Source: Adiantum capillus-veneris
Taxonomy: Eukaryota > Streptophyta > Polypodiopsida > Polypodiales > Pteridaceae
Assembly (NCBI GenBank): GCA_014529385.2
Contig: CM043944.1
Span: 81,646,384-81,710,383 of the forward strand
Direction: 5' to 3'
Length of the DNA: 64,000 nucleotides
Part shown: piece after piece, positions 1 to 10,895 of the stretch
Layout: every line of letters begins with the position of its first letter
Position numbering within the stretch: the stretch's first letter is position 1
Program-made: the position numbers and the translations under genes
Notes under the pieces: generated by a model
Told to the model about the DNA's origin: nothing
What the model saw: the letters and a program-made list of their open reading frames with translations, nothing else
The model's database searches: none

Positions 1-519
1 TATGCTAAGCTATTATGAGTGATTATGTGAGGAGATATACTTCTTTCTTGTAAGACTACTCCTTCTTCCTCTCAATCTACTCTCATACCCCGCTAGCTCT
101 CACCATGTTTGAAGGTGTGTGAGGTCTTGGGTCTGAGACCGTGAGGGAATTGATGTTGTGTTTTATAAGTTTTTGCTTAGCGCTTGAAGCTTCCATCTTC
201 ATTGCACTAGCTAGTTATTGAAGGAACACAAAGAATTATATTATAAAATGTCTCCCTTGATGGGGGAAACCTATAATACAAAGCCTTTTGGAGGGGGGAC
301 CGGCTCCGTGTAAATCTGGTCCTCAACTGTTGTCAATAGCTTAATTTCTCTCTCTTTTGAAGTATTGTTCATGCCTATCTAACTAGGTGTTATTCTTTTT
401 GTTGCTCTCTCCATCCAATCACTCTTGCTATGCTCATTAGGAATCTATTCTAATGAAATGCTCACTATGTTCATGTTATTTTCCACTACACACAAGTTAC
501 TAGGCCATTAAATGTTATA
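1..519 (+). repeat. 5' LTR (3' part) of element B
   Basis: Bases 1-165 match the end of the 3' LTR copy at 16921-17085. The LTR must continue to just before the primer site at 521, because the R-U5 part lies directly upstream of the primer site in this class. The rest (166-519) has no second copy in the window since the 3' LTR is truncated. The exact last base is uncertain: the sequence before the primer site reads GTTATAC rather than a clear CA end. Confidence 0.8.
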
Positions 520-520
520 C

Positions 521-532
521 TGGTATCAGAGC
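521..532 (+). other. Primer binding site of element B (initiator tRNA-Met)
   Basis: TGGTATCAGAGC is the standard plant LTR-retrotransposon primer site complementary to the 3' end of initiator tRNA-Met. It fixes the 5' LTR end and the + orientation of B. Confidence 0.9.
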
Positions 533-925
533 ACAAGGTTTCTCTTTTCTTGCTCAAGAAGGGAGGTCCTCAAGCTAGCTATAAATGGTTGGTATAGGTT
601 AATTGGAATTGAGTTAGTAGAATAAGGATTTTTCAGCCTTGTAGTGCGCCTGCCTTTGTGCAGATAATGGGGCATCACCGTCGAGAGCTATGGTCTTAAT
701 AGTGGAGTCATACGGGGCTTAACCACTATTGATCTATTAGAAGCTTGACAGGAGCCGGTACTATTTTGGTGTTGAAAGACCCTCTCTTCTATATTTCACA
801 ATTAATGATATTCGAGCCACGGGTACAATAGCTTGAGTGCTTTTCTAAAGGGGTAAAGAGGAGTAGCAATCTGGGCTTGAAGTGCCAAAGTACACCTGAA
901 GATATTACACCTAAAAATTGTTAGA
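533..925 (+). other. Untranslated leader of element B
   Basis: This stretch lies between the primer site and the gag start and has no convincing ORF. It is the expected 5' leader of the retrotransposon RNA; I see no other feature in it. Confidence 0.6.
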
Positions 926-1194
926 ATGGCTGACAATAGTAAAGAGAGTGAAATTAATGTTGATAGCTTTGATTTTGGTAATGAGCAGGCTACTAATGAT
1001 GCCCCTATGCTTGCTAACTACCTTGTTTCCAGGCTTCAACAAGCCGTGGGAAATCCATCCCTCCAAAATGAAGTGCAATGGCAGCTACGTGCTCATGGGA
1101 TTCTCCAAACTCCCCATCATGATGAGAGAGTACCTAGGAAGCCTCTTTGTGAGACTTCCAAAAGAGGCCTCTCTCCGATTCAGGAGAAGAAGAG
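926..1194 (+). pseudogene. gag of element B, N-terminal part
   Basis: An ORF begins MADNSKESEINVDSF and runs about 90 codons until it reads into the LTR of element A at 1195. It is acidic and polar, like the N-terminal region of plant Gypsy gag proteins, and is placed correctly after the primer site and leader. The rest of gag resumes at about 10896, so the gene is split by insertion of A. The ATG at 926 is the first in a good position. Function in an intact element would be assembly of virus-like particles. Confidence 0.75.
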
Positions 1195-1868
1195 TGTGAG
1201 GTCCCCACCCCGCCGTTTCCAACGGCGGATCTGATGGTGAACCCGGTGGCCACTAGATCTATTGCGGAAGCAAACAAAATGGTTCAGGGTTCGACTAGCG
1301 GATGATCTCTCATCACAAAGTGAGTCGAGTTCGAGCCTACTAGCAGGGAGATCTAGCTCCACCTCGCAGGGGAAGCGTACTTGAACTATCTAGCGATACT
1401 AAGACCCACCTTCCAAGAGGAGAGAAATCTCGAGCGCCTTTTTCCCCATGTTTCAGAGGCACGTACACTCGATATTTCACCGCTCTAGGGGCAATGAGTA
1501 TTACTAATATCGAAGTAAGCACAATGGGGACAGAGAGTTCCCGACCAATCGGGACCACCCATCTCGTAGGCATTGGCAACCTGAGCCAAGCCCCCACTTT
1601 CCACCCCCACACTCACACTTCCTTGTGTGACCTAATTACTACCACAAAAGCTGTTCAACATAAAGATTCCTTGTTTAATTCTGAATCACATTGTTCGTTA
1701 ATATAGCCCTTCAACCAGTATTGCAAACAGCACCAAGACAGAATTCTAGTAAACATTCTACTCAAACTTATTCATAAAAGTTCCAATGTTCTGGAGGTAC
1801 AACATTCCCCCTCCAACGAGAGTTCACTCCTCCCGTTGTCGCCTAGCTGCCCATACAACTAGGTATGT

Positions 1869-1982
1869 CCACCGCATAGAAAGCACGTCATGGACACTCC
1901 CACCGCATAGAAAGCAAGACGTGGGTTCCCACCGCATAGAAAGCAAGTCGTGGGTATCCATCGCATAGAAAGCAAGTCGTGG
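1869..1982. repeat. Four tandem copies of a 27-28-bp motif in LTR A
   Basis: CCACCGCATAGAAAGCA followed by a variable RGTCRTGG tail occurs four times in a row. The same four copies are present at 9762-9875 in the other LTR, so the array predates insertion of this copy. It sits in the R-U5 half of the LTR. Confidence 0.9.
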
Positions 1983-3303
1983 ATTCAAGAGCCCTTAACG
2001 AGGAACTCTGCCCTCTGTGATCAGTAGGGGGGTCAGGACTGATTCAACATTGGAAATAAAATGAACATGTCGAGCTAAATTTTCCCTAGCAGACATTCTT
2101 TCCTATTGCAACCAGCATACACATCAATCATTTTCTTCCTACTTTAGAATTTAATGTACAATGAATTCAATGCCGAGGTTTCCGTCGGATTTCTCCAACA
2201 TGTTTGGGGATATTTTCATGCCTAACTAAACGTGTGCAATGTTAAAGTAAACAACTTGAATGAAATTATGATCTACCTCTTCCATTTCTTGGTCGATGGC
2301 CCGTGAGATGGCCGGTATTTGTTCCTCCATGGGAGCTTTTCCCTTCCCGTTCACCTTGCTCGTTCTTGCCTCGTGGTCGTGGGCTCCACCAAAGCGAGTC
2401 CTCTTAACCAGGGCCATTTTAAACTCACTACTTTAAGTAATTAACTTGGGGAAAAGTGCTAATGTCCGTAAGCGTCATAACAAGCCAAATGATAGATTAG
2501 CAACATCAAACAATGCCTGTTACATGAGAGGTTTAGATTTTTCCATATAGCAATCATTATGGATGACACATAATGATAATTACCGGCTCTAAAGGATAAT
2601 TACTCGGCTTACATGATTAAGAATAATAGGATTTCACTAATGGAATTACCAGAGAGATGAATTAAGCACGATTAATCTCTTTCCTAGCAATTAGAGGGTG
2701 CAGAATCACCGCATGCATAGGTGTGAGAAAAACCACCTCTTAGAGACTTAATGACAGATTAATCTTACCTTAATTATATCTTAATGCATAACAGAGATGG
2801 ATCTAAATCAGCTACAATATTAATGCATGATAGAAAGAGTGATTCTCATCAATCTACACAATTACCAGCTTACCGATTAATTTCTATGCTACCTAGAGAG
2901 AGAAAATTCTAATAATTGTGCACTAATCATTAATTAAGAGTGATGAATGGCTGATAATTCAGCTATGGGATGATGTTTACATAATAGAATATGGTTAAGG
3001 AGAATTTAGAGAGTAATTATAGAGAATTACGACTAGGAATAAGCATAATAGATGAGAAATTTAGGTGGTAATGAAAAGGATTTGCAGAAAGCATTAATTA
3101 AACCGTGGTTATCCTGATTAAGGGCTGATAATCCTCTCGATTCTCTGATCTAATCGAGCTTCTTGAGGCGAGAATTCGACAGCACCTCCCTCCTTGCTTC
3201 TCCTTCAAAAGGTGTGTGTTCCGGCAGCACCTTCCCAGAGTGTGTGTAGGTGTGTGTGTGTGCACTGTGTGTGCGTGAGCATATGTGTGTTTGTGTGCAG
3301 GTC

Positions 3304-3311
3304 TTTAAATA
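3304..3311 (-). promoter_or_regulatory. Candidate TATA box of LTR A
   Basis: The - strand reads TATTTAAA, about 660 bp inside the start of the LTR and upstream of the part shared by both LTRs. It is the only good TATA-like box in the U3 side of this LTR. The 5' LTR lacks this segment, so full-length A transcripts cannot start from its own promoter. Confidence 0.5.
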
Positions 3312-3967
3312 GGCTCCTACAATCTGAAAATCGATTTGTGCTGCTATAAGCATCTGAGTGAGCACTCAGTCTCTACATTGGCAAGTTCAGTTCCCCTACC
3401 CACCAAGTGTCAGGTTGGCTTGGTTAACTGACTCTGAGACTTAGTTACTGGCTTGGAAACTCTCCCAGGACTCCCACAAATCAAGAGGGTGCCCCCTAGC
3501 TGCTAAAGCTGATCTGGAGTGGGTTGGAACCTGTTCCCACATAGTCCCGGGCCCCCGGTACCTCCCCGGGTAATTTTGAGAAAATTTGATTCTAGGCTAA
3601 AACGGGTCATACGAGTCGGATTTTGATGCCGAAAATTGCTATAGCAAGCTCTAACTAAGGAGTACTGGCCCAAGTACCTGCCGTATTTAGTAGCCCCCGA
3701 GGTCCGAAAATGCATTTTTTTGAAATTCGGGGTATGTGTGCAGTTTTTTGAGACGATCAAAATTGGACGGGTCGGGTGACCAAAAACTTACTATTTTTGG
3801 AGTTTTTTTACAAAAATTATTTTAATTCACATTTTGGAGCTTTAAAACATTCTAAACATTATGGCACTGATAGAATCTGGAAAACTGCTAAGCATAGTAA
3901 CTTATTTCATTATTTTCATTTCAAGGTACAATGGTGTTCTTTTTTGATCGGGGTCAGAGACCTTACA

Positions 3968-3977
3968 ACCTCCCCAA
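3968..3977 (-). other. Polypurine tract of element A
   Basis: The - strand reads TTGGGGAGGT immediately before the LTR start TGTAAGG. This is the plus-strand primer expected upstream of a 3' LTR and it fixes the LTR boundary. Confidence 0.75.
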
Positions 3978-3998
3978 CGTGAAAAATTTGAGATGTCC

Positions 3999-5803
3999 TC
4001 ATCTCAAGAATGTGTTTGGGTAATCCTTTATGAGCGTTGGTTCATCCTCCCAAGTTGCATCTTCTTCAAGGTAATCCTTCCACTTTACCAGATGCTCCGT
4101 GATAGTTCTGTTGCATAACTTCCTTTCCCTTGTTTCCAGTACGTACTCAGGTTGGAGCTCGAGAACTCCTTGTGCTGGCATGACTATCTGATCTGAGTCC
4201 AAGAATTGATCAGGGTTAGGAATATAGGGTTTGAGTAAGCTGACGTGCAATACATCATGAACCTTCAAGTTTGCAAGTAACTTTAGCTTGTAAGCTTGGT
4301 CACTCACAACCTTAATGATCTCGAATGGTCCACAATACCTTGGGCTTAGCTTCTTATATCTACCTAGAGATAAGTCTCTTTTCTTTAGTCGGACTCGCAA
4401 AAAAACCTTATCTCCTTCTTTGAAAGTTCTTTCCGAACGGTTCTTATCTGCATAGTGCTTCTGTCTATCCTGAGCGGCCTGAATTTCCTGGCGAATAGCT
4501 CTAGTCTGTGCTTCCATATCCTCTAACATCTTTCTAGAGGCTTCTACCCTGATGGTTGGATCTGAGAAGTTCAGTGGTGCTAAACAGTACTGTCCATAAA
4601 GAGCTTTGAAAGGTGACATTCCAATGCTTCTATGTTCGGAAGAGTTGTAAGCATACTCCACCAAAGGTAGATATTGTAACCACTTCTTTGGCTCTTGTGA
4701 ACAATAGGCTCTGAGAATTTCCTTGATGACTTGATTAACTCTCTCAGTTTGCCCATCTGTCTGTGGATGATATGCTGTACTGAAGGCTAATTGTGACCCA
4801 ATAGATTGGAAAAGAGAAGTCCAAAATTTTGATGTAAACTTGGCATCTCTATCACTGACAATACGCTTGGGTAGACCATGTAACCTAAAAATCTCCTTGA
4901 TAAATACCCGACTAACATCTGAAGCAGTAAAGGTTGTCTTTACGGGTATTAGATGAGCCACTTTTGTGAGCATATCAACAACCACGAAAACAGAATCATA
5001 ACCTCCTGTAGAAGGTAATCCTGTAACAAAATCCATACTGATGCATTCCCATTTCATCTGGGGTATGTCAAGAGGTTGAAGTTGCCCTGGTAACTTGATT
5101 CTTTCTGCCTTTATCCGCTGACAAGAAAGACATTTCCTCACATAGCGAAGTATGTCCCCTTTCATTCCAGACCAAAAATAACTCCTCCTGACAGCATGAA
5201 GAGTCTTAGCATAGCTTGGATGTCCGGATGTAGGGCTATCGTGCGCTTCATACAAAATGTCCTTCTTTAAGGCTGGATCTCTGGGTACACATAGTCTCTG
5301 TCTGTAGTAAAGGCATCCTCCCATAAGAGAGTAATCTTTAGCTTCAGGCATCTTATTCTGCTGGACTAGAGATACTATACGTTGGTACTCTGGATCTACC
5401 AAAGATGCTTCTTTGATTCTATCCCAGATAGGGTTATTTGGAATAGAGATAGCTCCGAGAAAGGATTTTCGGCTAAGACCATCTGCAACTGCATTTTCCT
5501 TTGTTGGTCTATACTTTATGTCAAGGTCATATTCCTGTAATAGCTCTATCCATCGTCGTTGTCGCATATTGAGAATAGGTTGAGTAAAAATCCATTTTAA
5601 GCTCTTGTGGTCTGTAACCAGCTGAAACTTGCGCCCAAGAAGATAATGTCTCCATAACTTTAGCGCATGAATAACTGCTAAAAGTTCCAAATCATGAGTA
5701 GGATAATTCTTCTCATGATCCCTCAGCTTTCGCGAAGTATACGCCACTAGTCTTTCTTCTTGAGTAAGAACTCCGCCTAGAGCAAATTTGCTAGCGTCGG
5801 TCG
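3999..5803 (-). pseudogene. RNase H and integrase-chromodomain part of element A pol
   Basis: A long open frame of 582 codons plus a short upstream stretch encodes, in order, the C-terminal part of RNase H (VTDHKSLKW, then VADGLSR), the HHCC zinc region (KCLSCQR), the integrase core, a GPY/F-type region (RYCGPFEI) and a C-terminal chromodomain (HLVKWKDYLEEDATWE). The core keeps all three DDE residues: Asp in SMDFVTG, Asp in VSDRDAKF and Glu in GQTERVN. It is joined to RT by a frameshift near 5803-5820. The chromodomain marks a chromovirus; in the family it binds modified histones and steers insertion. This is the best-preserved module of A. Confidence 0.92.
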
Positions 5804-5808
5804 CTACT

Positions 5809-6930
5809 TCAAATTCCTTTGCTGAAATCTGGAAGCTTTAAAATAGGAGCCGAGACCAAGAACTCTTTTAGCTTAGCAAAGCTAGACTCATGCTCGGTCT
5901 TCCATTCAATCCTTATTCCTTTCTTCAGGAGTTCCGTCAAAGGTGTATCAATACGTGCATAATCCTTGACAAAAATCCTGTACCATCCCGTTATTCCAAG
6001 AAATCTTCTTACTTCGCTGAGGGTGGATGGTTGAGGCCAATCAACGATGTCCTTGACCTTGTCTGGGTCCACTGAAATCCCCTCAGCCGATATGACAAAT
6101 CCAAGATAGTTGAATTTTGGTGAGCAAAGAGTGCACTTGCTCTCTTTAGCGTAAAGTTGGTGTTCCCGAAGAAGATCAAGTACTTTGCGAACATGTTCTT
6201 CGTGATCTGCCTCGTTCTTAGAATAGATCAGAATGCCATCAAAGAAAACCAAGACAAAATCATCCAGGTAAGGTCTGAAAATATCCTGCATAAATCGATT
6301 GAAGCTTGCAGGAGCGTTTGTTAGACCAAAAGACATTACTGTGAACTCGTAGTGCCCATACCTAGTATTGAAAGCTGTCTTTGGAATATATGATTCCTTG
6401 ATCCTGATTTGGTAATATCCTGACCTTAGATCTATCTTAGTAAATATTTTGGCGTCGTGGAGTCTGTCCAAAAGTTCGTCAATCCTTGGAATTGGATACT
6501 TGTTCTTGATAGTTACCTGGTTCAGTCCCCAGTAGTCTATGCATAGCCTTAAGGTCCCATCCTTCTTCTTCTGAAAAAGAACTGGAGCACCCCGAGGAGA
6601 AGTACTGGGTCGAATGAATCCTTGCTCAATGAGTTGCCTAAGCTGTTCTGTGAGTTCGATGGCCTCTGGAAGTGACATTTTATAAGGTCTTTTTGAGATA
6701 GGTTCACATCCAGGAATAGTCTCAATCTCATGATCTACCTCTCTGTGTGGCGGAAGATTCGTAAGGTCTTCTGGGAACACATCGTCATATTCCCTCAACC
6801 AGTTTGGTTAAAGTGAGGTATCTGATTGGTCCACTTTATTGAGTTTAACCGCATAAATTTGCTGACCCTTCCTTAGTCCCTTCAAAAGTCTGTTGGCCTT
6901 AACTAGAGTAGCCTTAGGTCTCCCATTTTC
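5809..6930 (-). pseudogene. Reverse transcriptase of element A, active site mutated
   Basis: The frame holds the RT landmarks [17 protein letters not shown], the first catalytic Asp in [26 protein letters not shown] and the active-site box [12 protein letters not shown]. The box normally has two adjacent aspartates; here the second is Gly (codon GGC), which should abolish polymerase activity. A stop interrupts the protease-RT linker near 6810, and a frameshift near 5818 separates RT from RNase H. The family copies RNA into DNA inside virus-like particles. Confidence 0.9.
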
Positions 6931-6938
6931 CCCCTGGA

Positions 6939-7484
6939 TTAAGCTTCATTACCCAAGTTATCTGTAAAAGTAAATTTCCCTTGTGCACAATGTATGTGGG
7001 CCCTATTTTGCTTTAGCCAGTCCATCCCTAGTATCCCATCAAAGAATCCTAAGGGTAGGGTTCGAAATTGGGAAGAAGTTGGGTGTCCCCCTAAATCAAA
7101 GTCGATTTTTCCTGCAGAATGTTGAGATACTACTTCCTTGTCGTTTGCTAACTCTACAACTAGCTTGCTTGTTGGATACTTATCTAGCTTTAGCTTCCTC
7201 ATCCATTGGGGTGAAAGAAATGAAAGAGTACTACCAAAATCTATAAGGAAGTTAACTCGTTCACCTCTGAGAGATCCTGGCGTATGAATGACTACGTATT
7301 GCTTGCAACCATTGGGATTGTCAATTGCAGCATGTAGGGTTTCTCTCTCCACCGCTTCGTCACCCACACTTGGTTGTACCACTGCGGCATTCACTCTGGC
7401 GGTAGCTCCACGCCCTCGCCCTCTGTTCATCCTTCCTCCTCCTCCTCCTCTTCCATTAGCTTGGCCACGCCCACGGGTATTCAA
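6939..7484 (-). pseudogene. Aspartic protease (retropepsin) of element A, catalytic triplet changed
   Basis: After a Gly/Arg-rich basic stretch (GRGQANGRGGGGGRMNRGRG), which is common between zinc knuckle and protease, the frame gives VNFLIDFGSTLSFLS and, 90 residues on, the flap-distal signature GILGMDWLKQNRAHI. The retropepsin triplet D-S/T-G is D-F-G here, so the enzyme should be inactive. The pepsin-like fold boundaries otherwise look complete. Confidence 0.85.
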
Positions 7485-8260
7485 GGGTATGGCATTGGCG
7501 TTGGTTGCCTGAATGTTCCTGGGAAAATTGGATCTGTAATGTCCATGCTCGCCGCAACCATAGCATCAAACATCGGGGAACTCCATGGTTGTGGTGGTAG
7601 CCATAATAGGGCGCTGGTTATACGCTTGGTTGGCTGGTCTGTTATCCCAAGCAGTGGTCCTTGCCCTCTTTGCCCAATGATTCCTTCTGTTCTGATTAGC
7701 CTTTTGTACTTCGAAAGCTAGAGGTTTGGCCCTCAAAAAGGCATCCTATAGCGTTGTCGGCCTGAGGGCTTCCAACCGAGTATTCAGGGGATCGATTAGT
7801 CCTTGGCAGAACCTTGCCACCTATTGTTCCAAGGTCATCTTAGGAGAATATCTCCGAAGAGTGACAAACTTTGCATAGTATTCTTCGACAGATGAATTCA
7901 TGTGCCGAAGTGAAAAGAATTCATTCATCCTCAAGGTTCTATAGGCAGGCGGTAAATAACGCCCATTATCGCAGCTTTAATGTCTTCCCAGGACTGGGAA
8001 GATCCCATAATATCCATGTCCCTGCAATGTTGCTTCCACCATATCTTGGCATCGCCAGTCAAGCGGAGCATCGCAAGCATTGTCTGATTTACGGGGTGGG
8101 TCCCCGCAGCTTCAAAGTAGTCGTCCATGGCTTCCATCCATACTTCCGCATCTCTCTCCACATTTGCCCCCTCGCCCTTAAAGATCGGAGGTTGGGCTTG
8201 CTTAAGGAGAAGCTTCTTCTCTTGCGCTGCCGAGTACAGAGCAACAGGCGGTACCTACAT
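7485..8260 (-). pseudogene. gag of element A, with stops
   Basis: The frame holds a Retrotrans_gag-like segment (WMEAMDDYFEAAG, MLAMLRLTGDAKIWWKQH, then VEEYYAKFVTLRRYSP) and a zinc knuckle CYGCGEHGHYRSNF. The last knuckle Cys is Phe (TTT codon). In-frame stops occur before the knuckle, near 7560-7570, and further upstream, and a frameshift lies near 7931. Gag would form the particle shell and bind the element RNA through the knuckle. The N-terminal start is unclear; the frame is open from about 8255. Confidence 0.85.
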
Positions 8261-9072
8261 GGATTATACGAATTCTTGATACATTACTTGGATTTCAAAA
8301 TAGACACGAGACTTTAAATAAAATTCAAGATTCTACTTTATCAAGAGACAAAGATTCAGAGACAAAAAGCACTTTATTGATGAAAATTTATTACAATTGA
8401 AACCCCTCAAGGTTTAGGATAACTGATGATCAGCTTATTACATGGCTTTATGGATTGCGTATAAAATACGCCTAGGAGATGGTATTCACATGATGCACTA
8501 CTTCATTCGTGTAATAGTTCCTATACTCATGCTTGAGTGGATAATAAACTAAGATATCAAGCCGGAGTTCCGCTTTCAGTAATCCAAAGGTTTTGACTCA
8601 GTTCGCTGCGATCACGTTGGTGACCTTCTCCAAGAGCCAGTCGTTGATGGTTTGATTGGAGTTGTCTGAAACAGTTTGGTCCAATCGTGTAGGCACCAAG
8701 TAGAATATCTCTATTACTCTCAACTCTTCTCCCCAACGTATCTTCTTCAAGTCGGTAGCCAGGCATCCTAGCTTCCGAGCGTTGATGTAGTAAACCCCTC
8801 CTGGAAATGTCCAATCAAGTTCCCATCCTCTATCAATGCGAGTGGAGTGTGGCGTATAAGCCTTCAACAGTATCTCCATGACATCTCGCCTGAACTGGTA
8901 AACTGGGGATCTTGGAGCTTGCTCATAAATAAGCTCAAACACTTGGAACTTCCGATATTCGAGCACGGGGTCTTCCTGCAACACCAATGCAAGGAATTCG
9001 GATCAACTACCTATATACTTTCAATTCCTTTTAAATGTTCAACAATACGACCTTATTTCCCAACCTAACCTA
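8261..9072 (-). other. Leader of element A between primer site and gag
   Basis: About 800 bp between the primer site and gag, longer than usual for this class. It includes the open frame described at 8598-8996. Bases 8261-8597 show no other feature. Confidence 0.6.
8598..8996 (-). CDS. Unrecognised intact ORF in the leader of element A
   Basis: About 133 codons are open on the - strand from just after a TGA near 9000 to a stop at 8598. The protein (LEYRKFQVFELIYEQAPRSP ... INDWLLEKVTNVIAAN) has mixed, globular-like composition with several Trp and Tyr and no low-complexity. No ATG lies at its 5' end; the first ATG is at VMEILLKAY. A possible splice acceptor (TGGTGTTGCAG) precedes the segment, so it could be an exon. 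I recognise no domain. It is uninterrupted although gag, protease and RT of the same element are broken. It may be coding, or chance. Confidence 0.4.
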   Translation of the reverse strand, partial: FLALVLQEDPVLEYRKFQVFELIYEQAPRSPVYQFRRDVMEILLKAYTPHSTRIDRGWELDWTFPGGVYYINARKLGCLATDLKKIRWGEELRVIEIFYLVPTRLDQTVSDNSNQTINDWLLEKVTNVIAAN

Positions 9073-9085
9073 GGCTCTGATACTA
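9073..9085 (-). other. Primer binding site of element A (initiator tRNA-Met)
   Basis: The - strand reads TAGTATCAGAGCC, one mismatch from the standard initiator tRNA-Met site TGGTATCAGAGCC, two bases inside the LTR end at 9088. It proves the - orientation of A. Confidence 0.88.
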
Positions 9086-9087
9086 GG

Positions 9088-10895
9088 TGTCAGGTCCCCA
9101 CCCCGCTGTTTCCAACGACGGATCTGATGGTGAACCCGGTGGCCACTAGATCTATTGCGGAAGCAAACAAAATGGTTCAGGGTTCGACTAGCGGATGATC
9201 TCTCATCACAAAGTGAGTCGAGTTCGAGCCTACTAGCAGGGAGATCTAGCTCCACCTCGCAGGGGAAGCGTACTTGAACTATCTAGCGATACTAAGACCC
9301 ACCTTCCAAGAGGAGAGAAATCCCGAGCGCCTTTTTTCCCATGTTTCAGAGGCACGTACACTCGATATTTCACCGCTCTAGGGGCAATGAGTATTACTAA
9401 TATCGAAGTAAGCACAATGGGGACAGAGAGTTCCCGACCAATCGGGACCACCCATCTCGTAGGCATTGGCAACCTGAGCCAAGCCCCCACTTTCCACCCC
9501 CACACTCACACTTCCTTGTGTGACCTAATTACTACCACAAAAGCTGTTCAACATAAAGATTCCTTGTTTAATTCTGAATCACATTGTTCGTTAATATAGC
9601 CCTTCAACCAGTATTGCAAACAGCACCAAGACAGAATTCTAGTAAACATTCTACTCAAACTTATTCATAAAAGTTCCAATGTTCTGGAGGTACAACATTC
9701 CCCCTCCAACGAGAGTTCACTCCTCCCGTTGTCGCCTAGCTGCCCATACAACTAGGTATGTCCACCGCATAGAAAGCACGTCATGGACACTCCCACCGCA
9801 TAGAAAGCAAGACGTGGGTTCCCACCGCATAGAAAGCAAGTCGTGGGTATCCATCGCATAGAAAGCAAGTCGTGGATTCAAGAGCCCTTAACGAGGAACT
9901 CTTCCCCCTGTGATCAGTAGGGGGGTCAGGACTGATTCAACATTGGAAATAAAATGAACATGTCGAGCTAAATTTTCCCTAGCAGACATTCTTTCCTATT
10001 GCAACTAGCATACCTATCAATCATTTTCTTCCTACTTTAGAATTTAATGTACAATGAATTCAATGCCGAGGTTTCCTTCGGATTTCTCCAACATGTTTGG
10101 GGATATTTTCATTCCTAACTAAACGTGTGCAATGTTAAATTAAACAACTTGAATGAAATTATGATCTACCTCTTCCATTTCTTGGTCGATGGCCCGTGAG
10201 ATGGCCGGTATTTGTTCCTCCATGGGAGCTTTTCCCTTCTCGTTCACCTTGCTCGTTCTTGCCTCGTGGTCATGGGCTCCACCAAAGCGAGTCCTCTTAA
10301 CCGGGGCCATTTTAAACTCACTACTTTAAGTAATTAACTTACGGAAAAGAGCTAATGTTCGTAAGCATCATAACAAGCCAAATGATAGATTAGCAACATC
10401 AAACAATGTCTGCTACATGAGAGGTTTAGATTTTTCCATATAGCAATCATTATGGATGACACATGATCCTATGGGAACCGGCTCTAAAGGATAATTACTC
10501 GGCTTACATGATTAAGAATAATAGGATTTCACTAATGGAATTACCAGAGAGATGAATTAAGCACGATTAATCTCTTTTCTAGCATTAGAGGGTGCAGAAT
10601 CACCGCATGCATAGGTGTGAGAAAAACCACCTCTTAGAGACTTAATGACAGACTAATCTTACCTTAATTATATCTTAATGCATAACAGAGATGGATCTAA
10701 ATCAGCTACAATATTAATGCGTGATAGAAAGAGTGATTCTCATCAATCTAGACAATTATTAGCTTACCGATTAATTTCTATGCTACCTAGAGAGAGAAAA
10801 TTCTAATAATTGTGCACTAATCATTAATTAAGAGTGATGAATGGCTGATAATTCAGCTATGGGATGATGTTTACATAATAGAATATGGTTAAGGA
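9088..10895 (-). repeat. 5' LTR of element A, truncated (U3 lost)
   Basis: It matches 1195-3001 nearly base for base, with a few substitutions and small indels (for example near 10465). Matching stops at 10895 and the flank becomes gag of element B. The missing part corresponds to 3002-3967 of the other LTR, which includes the TATA-like box. Confidence 0.9.

Larger units (their letters stand above)
1195..3967 (-). repeat. 3' LTR of element A (complete, about 2.77 kb)
   Basis: On the + strand it starts TGTGAGGTCCCC, matching TGTCAGGTCCCC at 9088, and ends CCTTACA just before the pyrimidine-rich complement of the polypurine tract. Bases 1195-3001 align with 9088-10895; the remainder, 3002-3967, has no partner because the other LTR is truncated. 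It holds a GT-rich stretch (3239-3297), a TATA-like box on the - strand at 3304-3311, and a fourfold short repeat at 1869-1982. Confidence 0.88.
1195..10895 (-). mobile_element. Ty3/Gypsy chromodomain element A, nested in gag of element B
   Basis: On the - strand the order is truncated 5' LTR (9088-10895), primer site (9073-9085), leader, gag, protease, RT, RNase H, integrase with chromodomain, purine tract (3968-3977), and 3' LTR (1195-3967). The shared LTR part is nearly identical, with offset 7893. The right LTR ends at 10895, where the left copy runs 970 bp further, so the U3 of the 5' LTR is missing and no target-site duplication can be identified. Gag, protease, zinc knuckle and RT all carry disabling changes. 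The integrase is the best preserved part. Confidence 0.93.

Noticed and set aside
7288-7721. + strand frames over the Gly/Arg-rich part of element A
   Set aside because: Antisense shadows of the GRG-rich gag-protease linker.
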